The notes under the pieces: model-generated
What the model was told of the DNA's origin: nothing
Database searches by the model: none
The model's input: the letters and a program-made list of their open reading frames with translations, nothing else
In this document: positions 35,044 to 45,208 of the stretch, one piece after another
How the letters are laid out: the number at the start of each line of letters is the position of its first letter
How positions within the stretch are numbered: position 1 is the stretch's first letter
Translations under genes and position numbers: made by a program
Assembly: GCA_036872755.1 (NCBI GenBank)
Contig: JAVHNS010000001.1
Coordinates: 1,612,001-1,676,000, forward strand
DNA: 64,000 nucleotides
From: Orbilia blumenaviensis
Lineage: Eukaryota > Ascomycota > Orbiliomycetes > Orbiliales > Orbiliaceae
Direction: 5' to 3'

Positions 35044-37410
35044 CTTGAAGTTGTTTCTTTGGAGTCCACCTATGAAAGGTATTATGTAGTTCCTTTCGAA
35101 ATCGGAGCCGAATAAGATTGTTCTCCGTTAACCGGCCGCGGTTGAGGAGCGTTAAGGAGATATCCAAGTCTTCGAGTTCGTGAATGGAAAAGGGATACAC
35201 CTCGGGGTTTTGGCGTGTGTATATCTTCAAAATTTAGGAGCTGGGAACCTGTTCAGAACGAGGTCCTATGAATGTGAGTTCGTTCCTCTTCGAGGGGTGC
35301 CAATGCTATTCAATGGTATATGAAGTGGCTAATTGATACTGGTTTGATCATAAGAAAAATAGAGGGCGTCAAGCCAGTATATATATAAATACGAAAGAAG
35401 TTGGATTTGATACTAGTTTACTGCAGAACAGAAGTTCAAGTGCGAGTTACTAGTACATTGCAATTGTTTTCCCGCCCGATTCGTCGTCAGCTCCGTGCTC
35501 CGAACCGTAGGACATCATTTTTTTGGTTAAGGTTATTACTAAGGATCGGGATAGGAATAACGGCTAGGGGTGGGAGGTTTCGTTATTCGAATGAGGCAAC
35601 GTTATTCCGACCTGCACTGAAGGCGGCTCTGTGCATTATGTTTTTTTGGAGCCTTCTCGTTATTCTCCTTGGGTCCGAACCCTCGTATTTTCGTATTGCC
35701 CGATCAAGAGTGCATGTCCACCATTATCCTGCACAAGATTATAAGGACCAATAAAAACTTTTAATTTTTTTGAGGAAGCGAAAACCCAACCAGAATTCAG
35801 TACCATAACCAGTCTAAACCTTATCGCGAAATGGGTTGCTCCGTAGTGGCGTCCAGACCCCCTGCAACCCTCTCCGGCGGGGCAACATTTCATCCGAACC
35901 AACTCTGGACCAATGGTTTTCCCAGAGGTCATGCATCACTCGCAATTTGGTAGACGTCGTTAGTTTGTAACGTAATCTTTAGAATTTGGGGGCCACGGGT
36001 GCCAAGAGCGACTCGTAAGGCTGAAATCCCTCCAGCTGTTGTGGTATGCTGGTCAGCAATGCTCCGTCTATGATGTGTAGACGGAGCCTTAACCTTTGGG
36101 ACATGCTGTTTTTTTGCACATATCTGGCCAAGGCTTTGAGATGGATCCATGGAGATTGGCCGTCGGTCGGGACGATACTTGGCGCAGACACTTAAAAAGG
36201 TCCTTCCACTTATTTGGGCTCGCTGCTCCGACGATTCTGATTACTGAGATTTGGGGAATTTTGATTTTGGTCTTTAGGCCCACACGTCAATGTGATGTCG
36301 GGCCGGGTGATCGATGATGAAGCCGCTTGGAGCCCGCCATTTGGGTTACGCATGACCCTGCATGGTTACACAATACTCGTCGTTTGGTGCTCTCGACGTG
36401 GGCTAAACAGTCCCTACATTGCTGTCCGTCCTCATGCCCACCACGGTGGTCGGAACCTAACCGGCCCCGTGGTAGGTCTCACAGGTTTGCCAATTGCTTG
36501 GCTATTCGTTTTTTCAAGAGCCCTGCGCGCCACCAGATACTTTTCTTGTAGTACTGGCAACTCGTATTGCTTTGTTGTATTTACAATCCTCTGCCTGACA
36601 AAACTGGCCGTTTTATTATTCTGCAATTCGGTATCATGTCGGTGTCGATGGAGCTACTCTTCCGACGGGGAATATCTAGAATTTTCCCTTTTATGCTGAT
36701 AAATAAAGAACAGCCACCAGTGAAGCTATGTGGACTGCCCATATCCTTGTTTTGCTAGTTTCCCGGATCCTACCAAAAGCATAATCCACTTCAGAACGCC
36801 AGATTAGCTAATTGATAGCTTGTTCATGCATTTCTGCCTCTGCCTCCAGACATTCCAAACTAATGTTTTTTTCCCTATGCGACATCAAATCAAGAAGTTT
36901 ATATTGATTGTGATATTTGGAACTGTGGAATTTAGATTCACCCCTACGAATAAGGCAATATCATACATGTATAAGTAAACTACACCCCCACGCAACGATC
37001 CCGATAGCCCAAAAGGATTGGATGTGGGGAAATCTGTGAGAAGACAAAGAAACTTGCGTAGGTACTATTTGGAAAGACAGCAAAAAGACTGGGTATATAC
37101 TTTTGGTTGCCTAACACACCATCATAACGCCTTGACCGAGATGTCGGCCCGTCAGTACTCAAGCTGGAAGGAAGTCTATCTATCTTACAGTTAAAACGAC
37201 GGAAGAAGTGGACACATGTAGACCACGAACACGAAGAACAGGAAATAATTCCAACGAATGAAGAAAAGGAAAATAAACAATGCCATACCCACAGAGAATT
37301 ACAATGCTCCTGCGGACTCAACGCCGGTCAATGTTGATACTGTTCGAAATCTACCTGCTGATGCGTCCTGTCCATTTCGGCGTCCCAATAAAAATTGCCA
37401 ACTGCGCATC
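35044..37410. other. gene-poor interval
   Basis: 2.4 kb between two minus-strand genes. The side next to 35043 is the transporter promoter, with a TATATATAAATA-like stretch near 35380-35391. Several overlapping open frames (35401-35754, 36096-36317, 36292-36699) are present on both strands but show no domain or consistent coding frame. I see no gene. Confidence 0.5.
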
Positions 37411-40400
37411 CTAATTAGGCCTGATTTTGCTCGGATCAAATTTTTCGATATCCGATAAATTGATGTTTCTGGGCCGCTTTATATCCTCCCGTGGCGGTGT
37501 CTGCCCACTCATCCTAATGCTCTGGTAATTATCATCCCCGTTGTAACTTAGCCATTTGACTAGCATCCTTTCAAGGTTGAGTGTGACAACGGGTTTACTC
37601 AGATAATCGCTCATCCCGGCTTCTCTGCATTTCTCCCTATCTCCCTTGATCGCACTGGCCGTCATTGCGATGATAGGTATGTTCCTAAGGGGTTCTGGAA
37701 GCAATCGGAGAGCTCGGGTAGCCTAACGTCATTTATCAGACAGTTTCTTCACTTTGATTTGCTAGGTAACCTACCGAATACCCATCCAGTACGGGCATAT
37801 GACAGTCCATGAGCACGAGATCTGGGAACATCTTCCCAGCCATTGTGGGGTCTGATCTGTTGTGCCGAGATTCTTCAAATTTTATTAACATGGTCGGGTT
37901 CTCCTCTTGTTCGAGTCTTTGCTGAACCTGACGCTGGATAGAAGCAGCGTAATTGGCTCGCAACTTGGGTGCTGGTATGTTAACAGTGGGATCTTTTGGA
38001 AACTGAAGGTTTGCCTCGATGAGGTAATCTAACGCCTCTTGACCGTTGGATACCGCAGATGCAGTAAAACCAAGCTAATTGTATACTGTTAGCTGCTCGG
38101 CATTTACAACTGATGATATACATAAAATTTACCTTTTTCACGAGCTTTATCGCGATTTGTTGATTGATAAGGTTGTCTTCCACGATCAGGATGTGCAACT
38201 TCGTTCTCCGTTCCATCGGGAGGATAAGCTTTGGGTCTAGCGCCGTGTGAAGGTATGGTGGTATCGAAATAGAAGAGGCAGTGGAACGAGATCGACTCCG
38301 GAAATATGGTTCACTCAGAGATGCCCCTCGAGCTGCCGGTTCTGATCGGGTTTCTGGCCGTGACGTTTCACGAAGTAGTGGTGATACTGGAGGTGTTACT
38401 GGATCGCCGCTCCCTAACGGATTAAGTCTAGGGCTCGCGCTCGCCTCGCTCACACTCTGTACAGATAGACTGGTGTCATTTTGTAACCTTTCAGGTACAC
38501 TATCGAGATCTGGCAGCTGTAAACCTTCATCCGCCGAAGACCTAGGGGACCGAGTGAATGGGATTCGAAAAGGAATTTTCTGAAACTGGGTCAGCATTTT
38601 CGTATATCTTAGTTTTAGATAATATATCACCAGTCGGTACTCACAACAGTCGCCGTTGTTCCCTTCTGATATACTATGACATAGGCTGAACGTTAGCTGT
38701 GCTCCCTACCTATGTTAAAGACTGGGGTTTCCGTACCACTCCTGAGCTCTATGATACCACCCATAAGATCAACGAGCTGTTAAATGTTAGTTGTAGTGAT
38801 AGAGTAACGTTTCAAACATCGTATGGTATTGGGCTTACATTCTTGGATATTGCGAGTCCCAGTCCAGACCCACCAAACTTCCTCGCCGTAGACGAATCCG
38901 CCTGTCCAAATGGGGTGAACAGTAATTTCATAACATCGTCTTTGATTCCGATCCCTGTGTCTTCAACTTCGAATTTTACGACGATATACTTTTCAGCGCC
39001 CTTAGCTAGCTTAGGCACTAGGTCATTGGTCATAGTATCCACAATCAACTCTTTCTCAACCTCAACTTTCAGACGGACGTGGCCTTCTAGGGTGAACTTG
39101 ATGCTGTTACTGAGAAGATTGGTGAGAATTTGTCGGATCCTTCCGGGATCCCCCAAAATCTGTATGTCGTACTTAATGTCGTCTGCAATATCGGTTATAA
39201 AGTGGAGTCGTTTCTTCTCAGCGTGGATACCCATCATCCGAATGACGTCCGACAACACAAGGGCCAGAGAAAACTGAACTTCTTCAACATCGAGTCGGCC
39301 AGATTCGACTTTTGAGAAGTCAAGTATGTCATTGATTACGGTGAGTAGGGCGTTCGCGGAGCGTTGTATATTTTCAGCATACTCTTGCTGTTCCTCGGTC
39401 AGTTCTGTATCGAGGAGAATCTCGCTCATTCCTAAAACCCCGGCGATTGGCCTGCACACATTCCATATGTTAATTCGACTGTATTCACGCCGAGCTACTA
39501 TGAATTGTAAGGCTGGAGATCATACGTTCGGATTTCATGGCTCATATTTGCCAAAAACTATAGGAAAATGTTAACACAATTGACTATAGACTGTCTAAGA
39601 TCCCGATTTCAAGCCTACCTGGGATTTTAAACGGCTTGCCTCTTTTGCGGATATCTCCTTTGCAACGACTACCCTAGAAGTTAGAAAATTGTTTCCTGGG
39701 GCAAACGATTAAGAGTTCTGGGCTTCATACGCCTGGCGTTTTCTTTAGCCTGCTTTGCAAATTTGTCTTCGAACTCCTCTTGAATTTGCGTGACGTCCCT
39801 TAACCATATTAGGCCGGCAACCCAATCTCCATTATCATTGAGAATGCCTTCGCCAGCAACATCAAAGACCTTTCGTTCTCCACGTTTGTTTATTAAGCCG
39901 ACCTAGTTTGCATTTCCACGTTAGCTATATGTCGTTGGTGGCGCCCACACGAGGCTGGTTTACGAGACCAGGCCACGTCATTTAGGTAGAAAGTAGTCAC
40001 CTTTTGGGACACTAGAGGCTTCTGTGAACGACACAGTTTCTAGAGAGCATTTAAGTTAGGGTTTGCAAACTCTTAAAACACAGGATAATTGGTTATTTCT
40101 GAAACTAACTTACCACAAGAGGATATTCTTCCAGTTCAAGCTCTCCCTTGAACTCTGCATCATACACCTTAAACTTAGACGTCCAATGGTCATCCATAAA
40201 ACCAACTATCATTTGGTTAGGCTATAAGTAAAAGGGGCATTCTGATAGTGCAAGAAGTTCTTACCGTCGCCAGATGCGGGCATGTCAACTGCGGCCCAAA
40301 ACAAGCCTGGTTTGTTGGCAAATGTACAAGATCCATCTAACCATGTTGCAAATACTGGGACTGACATTGTGTCCAGCTTCGTTATTGGACCTTGGTTAGT

Positions 40401-41371
40401 AATATGTACTACTTAGGCCCCTTAGGGTTGTACCTACCACTGCATTCTTCATGATGGCCATTTTTTGGAGAACCGTCAGCTGGGCATCGTCAGAAGGGCT
40501 AAGCTGCATTGAAAGAATGTCGAGGTTTAAGTCAACAAGTCCCGAGTAATCATCCTCAGTAGCGTTCTGTCTAACCCAGGCCCCAGACGACGGCGGTAGC
40601 TTCGATGATCGGTGGGCGACTAACGCTGATGTGGTGTAGTCGACAGGTCCAACATTAACGAAAGTAAGGAGATAATAGTGTAGACCGGCGTTGTCAAAAG
40701 AGGTAATAACACATTTGCCCTCATAGCGAGCGTTCCCTGAAGGAGAAGTTGCTGAGGTGTATACGAAGTTGCTGGCGAAGAGTCGAGAATCGTTTTTCTC
40801 AGATCCAAACTCAAACTTCACTTGAGGGAGGGAGAACACAACATTCACCGAAGCATCTTTGATTCGTCCAATCTCTTGGACTCTATTAGCTTCCTCGAGT
40901 AGAATTCTGTGATCGTTCTTTATTGTTGGTTGGTCCTTTTCTGGAAGATTTTCCTGAGGAAATAATTTGTTCTCAGTTACTGGACGAAGTGCATCCAGTA
41001 GTCTGACGGTGATTGATTAGTCGTCTGCCGCATAACATGGCAGTAATTGGTATTATGACCCCTTACCTCGTCCAGCCAAATTCAATAAAGACGGCCGAGC
41101 CCTCCTGAATTAACCCGATACCCATATCTGAAAGGCTACATCCCTTAGCCATGTCAGAAGTAACAAGAGGTACCCGAGAGAAGGGATCCGACTCCTTTTC
41201 CGAGTGTGTTCGAACGGAATGGAAGAGTCTTTCCATGGAATAGTTACAGAACTCGATCTGCTTGGTGTTTCCGGATAGAATGAGTGCTGGACTAGGACTA
41301 TGCTGCAATGCAGCATAGCATAGAGAGTCCAGCGTCACGGACGCATGGCTTGCATCTGATGACGGTGCCAT
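37411..41371 (-). CDS. PAS-containing hybrid histidine kinase (TcsA/Fos1-like)
   Basis: I assemble 14 exons on the minus strand: 41371-41067, 41002-40434, 40390-40265, 40205-40114, 40039-40001, 39902-39731, 39668-39619, 39557-39526, 39451-38839, 38776-38710, 38673-38645, 38579-38133, 38074-37775, 37722-37411. Together they give 1050 residues, closing in frame. Domains: PAS-like regions (about 15-100 and 295-435); HisKA with [21 protein letters not shown] (His458); HATPase with N box ([17 protein letters not shown]), G1 (DTGIGI), F (FTPFGQAD) and G2 ([10 protein letters not shown]); a Ser/Pro linker; and a receiver domain ([10 protein letters not shown]; phospho-acceptor Asp937 in [10 protein letters not shown]; Lys in YLSKPV). 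No membrane helix is seen, so it is probably a cytosolic stress or redox sensor feeding the Ypd1 phosphorelay. The start at 41371 is the first in-frame ATG; upstream non-ATG sequence stays open, so the N-terminus is uncertain. Confidence 0.9.
39955..39971 (-). other. tRNA-Thr(CGT) anticodon-arm-like hairpin in intron
   Basis: Inside the histidine-kinase intron 39903-40000 the minus strand carries a perfect 5-bp stem with the 7-nt loop CTCGTAA, which equals a threonine (CGT) anticodon arm. The flanks do not make a D-arm or a T-arm with a B box, so it is not a tRNA gene. It resembles the segment at 26683-26699. Confidence 0.35.
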
Positions 41372-42524
41372 GCGGGCTAAGCCTGGTACATCACCAACCG
41401 CTTGAACCCCTACGTTCCCGAACGACTTGAGAGTCGAGTTTATAATAGACGACTTGCGGGAGTTTGGCCAGATAGCCAATCCATAGAATAGAAAGCAGGT
41501 TGTAGAGTCCACCAAACAACAGGCGAGGATGGGAATTCGGTCGTCGTCGTCGTTGGCTGTTGGATTGTGAGCAGGGTAGGAAAGATGGGGAAGATGATGA
41601 GGACCCTGAGGCCGGCAAAAATGGCAAGCCTCAGATCTCGGAGGCGGCTGATTATGCAATTTGCAATGATCGGATCGCGCTAAGGATGGGAATGTGGTAG
41701 ATATTCATGCAAAATAACAGCACTTCAAAACTTCAAGCACCAATCTTAATATTTCCCCATGTGCAAGACCAGGGATGGGTTAGGTACAAGTAAGCTGGCG
41801 GGTTTGTATGTATCATACACAAAATTTCCCCTCCCTTTTCTTCTCTTTCTACCATCTTTGCCAAAAGCAGGATAAGCTCAGGCAAAACGTCAGTTCCCTG
41901 CTTCGTGATAGAGTTTCGGAGCTATGACGAAATTTTGCCCACAAGCTTTCCATGGATTTTGCGTTGCGCTGGATTATGGCCCAGAACTCCAACACGGTTC
42001 GTGCCACGTGCCGAGTCTGAGAGGTTGTCTCCGGAACAATATATAGGAAGCGAAGGGTGGCACACGACTTTGTTAATGTGTGAGAGGTTATATGAAGAGA
42101 TGAGGGAATACTTGCCTCGAACATTAACCACAGGTCTTGGTTGAAGTTTTGACTTTTTATCTCAGACAAATCCTCAGGAATAAAAATAGCATCCTGATGG
42201 ATTCCAGATAAGCCTTTCGGGTCTCATTTATCAGGTACAATGTCTCTAAGGGTACTGATAGGTTAAGGGATATTGATTGAGGTTATTTGACCTGTAAATC
42301 GTGATATTATCTGATATCTGTATTCTAATGTATTCGCGGTAGGCACAAGGCCTGGATTGAATGCTGTCAAGCTGTGTAATTAGTTAGGTCTAATTATATT
42401 ATTTATTTATTTGTTAGTGTACGTATGATTAAGTGAGCATGTAATTTTTAAGAAGAGAATCGATGGCGAAGTTCCGGTATTTTGGCTAACATGCGCCGCA
42501 AGCAGGTCGAAAAACAAGGCGTGG
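41372..42524. other. intergenic
   Basis: Promoter side of the histidine kinase and 3' flank of the DUF202 gene. The first ~290 bases stay open in the kinase frame without an ATG, so they may be part of an unrecognised 5' exon or leader. The rest is AT-rich (42390-42450) with no gene seen. Confidence 0.45.
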
Positions 42525-43600
42525 TTATGGATCTGATGAAAGTACCATTAAGAGGAAAACGATCAAAAGGTACTGTCGTTTGTGGTCAGCTCTAATTCGG
42601 TGGCAGTGGTCAATTTGTCTATGGCGGAAACTTACGCCCAGGACAAATACAGCCAGTCCAATTATTGGCCAGCCACCAGAAACAGCAAAACCTTCGATCA
42701 GTGCTTTCTGTCCAAAATAAAATCTTAAAACTCCAATAGACATCGTCACAAGGGCAATGCCCACTGTGAGAGCGGATAATATCCGGGCGGTGTTGTGTAT
42801 TGACAGCGTTGGAGAAGATGAATCACGAAAAACCAGTCCAGCCTTCAGAGCCTGCTCCTCATTCTTGTGCACAATAACAGATATCTGTGCTAACAGAACG
42901 CCCGTCATTGCAAATGCACCACTAGTACGTAGCCAACCAAGAAAAGTTCGTTCGAGTGCTGCTCATGGAGAATTCCGTGTTAGAACTAAATATTACAGTT
43001 CTAGAATTCCCGGGAGAGGAAAGACAGAGTTTTCTCTTTCACGGTACCGAATTCCGTTTACCAAATAGCACGGGGACCACCATTGCAAATCTGCACAGGT
43101 GGACATCGGTACCGGTCTTATGATACAGGATAATAGATGTGGACCTGCTTACCCAAGTGGTCTCTTACCCCCTGCCAGGGTACTTCCCGACTAAAGCGAT
43201 TCGTTCCAAAGCTCAGTGACCAACCTTTCGAAGGCTTTCGTCCTGCGTGAGAGTTCGGGGCGGATTTTGGCCTCTCTGCTCTTGGTGAAACAGGCACTTG
43301 GCCGTATATTCGATTGACCCCAGAGCTTGTGCTTGGGCTTGCGTACCCGCGGGGGGTACAGGATCCATTGCTCCCGTCCCACTCATTCCCTAGGCTCAAC
43401 TGAGAAGCTTGAATACTTGTGTAACCGCTGGACCCAGGGTCGGTGCTGTTGTGGCCTGAGTCTGGCCCGGCCGTTCTGTCAAAAAGGGGAATTTGGCGTA
43501 ATTCGAGAATGTCGCCATCTCTGTCGCTTCTCATTTGCTGCACGTCATGCATGGTTCTCGCCCCCAGCGCCCGGGTATTGTCGCCCGACCAATTGGCCAT
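42525..43600 (-). CDS. DUF202 (YidH-type) membrane protein with long N-terminal tail
   Basis: Three exons on the minus strand (43600-43153, 42958-42636, 42572-42525) give 272 residues. Residues 1-145 are disordered, Ser/Gly/Pro-rich and without motifs. The rest is a DUF202 domain: RDHLALERTFLGWLRTSGAFAMTGVLLAQ covers the conserved start and helix 1, ILSALTVGIALVTMSIGVLRFYFGQ helix 2, and WPIIGLAVFVLG joined across the last splice to YLLIVFLLMVLSSDP helix 3. DUF202 proteins are small three-helix membrane proteins of largely unknown role. The first intron (194 nt) is longer than usual here, and an acceptor six bases away would add two residues less or more, so this junction is less certain. Confidence 0.82.
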
Positions 43601-45208
43601 CGAAATTTACTTGGGGACCGAGCTGGATCTGGTGTATTTGATTAAGTGTGGCGCTGGCCGGTGTATACCTTCGATTGTGAAGCCGTTGAACGTTGGGCAG
43701 CGATCCGAACCTGCTGTACAGCTGTGCGATTGACGTTGGCAGTTGTGTGACGAACAGGCGCATTTGTGTGAAGAGTTCTCGACGCCATTGGCCACACCTC
43801 ATTGCTCCGAGAACCTTCCGTGATCCGAGTTGCCGATATCAGATATCAGAAATCTCCCAAAAGCATTGCGGCATCACTCTGAATCTATCTATCGCAAACA
43901 GCACATGGGGACAAATTTCCAACAGATTAACGCCGATTCATATTGGGGATAGGATCGAACGTCGAAGGCTGCAGGCAGGGGTGCGCATTCCGGTGTTGGG
44001 CTCATGAGTTGCAAATTGTTGCATTGCAATTGTTGCTGAAGCATGGCAGGACTCTCCCGCAACCCGACTAGTCCTGACGTTACTTGATTTTGCATTACTA
44101 GCAAAAGATGCGTATACCGATAGAGTGTTAACCATTGTTCTACGGGCTCTTCTTTTTCTCGGAATCTAAAGCCATACCCTTCGGCCCGATAAAGTTCGTA
44201 TCTGGGCCGAAATATCGGCATCAACACAAAAAATTCGACAGTCGATGCATGGTGTGCGCATGTGTCATGCAAGGTTTCGACTAAGCCAGGGTTATATCTT
44301 GACAAAAGCTTCGCGCTATTCGGTTCAACTTAGCAAATTTAGCGCTCCTGAATGCACATTATTCTACGGATGGTCTTCGGAAAGAAGGGCCGACACTCCG
44401 CCAACTCGAGAATACTAAATCTGCTGTTGAACCATATATCGTTGTAGAATCCTGCACTCTGAAGATCCGCTTGGCTTCATGCATCGCATCGGAACAATAC
44501 TCGGGCAGGGCTGGTTTTGGAGGACCAATCGAAACAGAGATATCCTTCGAGAAACTGGTCACGTTATATTGGTCCATCGCTGCATGCCCTTCCTAGCCTC
44601 ACTGAACCCAGAATCAGTAGGCGCTGAACCGTTTATGCGGGGACTGGGAACCTGGCAGTATACTTCTTCCGTTTCCAGGATTTAAACCAATGTCACATGT
44701 CTTTGACGTCTAAATAGTGTGTATGTAGTGGCATTGCACCTACCAAAGCTAATAGCCTAAATAACTAGATCCTTGGTTGATAGCCTCGATTCGAGTCTAG
44801 GTGCATACATGCTTATTCTAAAATGCAACAAGTTTATAATTCTAATTGAACAGTGCACCGATGAGCATGAGCTCTCTAGCCTTATCCCGAATACGAAAGG
44901 AGAAGAATACATACAAGTAATTACGCCAATCACAATGGTTTTACCCGTTCTATGTGCCGGAAGAATCAACTCCCTGCAGCATGCAGTTGGGGACCATCGG
45001 AACAGTACCTCCTAGCTATTGAACAAATTTAAACCGAAAATCAATACGACTACAATTGGGGTATGGGGTAAAGTTACTATATATAAATACGAGACCAGTG
45101 CCTTGTTTGTTGACTTGCTTCTGAGTTCTACTCATCAATGCATTCTGAGTTAAATTCTTTGAACATCCATAACTGAAATATATTAATAACTGACCAAACC
45201 GTTTCATT
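43601..45208. other. gene-poor interval between divergent genes
   Basis: 1.6 kb between the divergently transcribed DUF202 and GH3 genes. A minus-strand frame at 44359-44577 has a protein-like composition, but no start context, domain or continuation can be found. Another at 43889-44305 is similar. I cannot support a gene. Confidence 0.5.
45078..45087 (+). promoter_or_regulatory. TATA box (TATATATAAA)
   Basis: A consensus TATA element about 120 bases before the ATG of the GH3 beta-glucosidase gene. Seen directly; function inferred from position. Confidence 0.5.

Noticed and set aside
36292..36699. 135-codon plus-strand frame
   Set aside because: Competing frames are open on both strands, it lacks a start context or domain, and no exon continuation was found.
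39731..39902. Using the nearest TAG acceptor after kinase exon 6 with the GT donor
   Set aside because: It places a stop codon in frame immediately; the acceptor five bases downstream keeps the kinase frame.
42959..43152. A possible 29-nt extra exon (around 43055-43085) in the DUF202 gene
   Set aside because: It changes the phase so that the conserved LERTFLGWLRTS segment cannot be read; direct splicing gives the expected RDHLALERTF.
44359..44577. 72-codon minus-strand frame with protein-like composition
   Set aside because: No upstream exon joins in frame, no domain or signal peptide is seen, and it is short. It may be a relic but cannot be supported.
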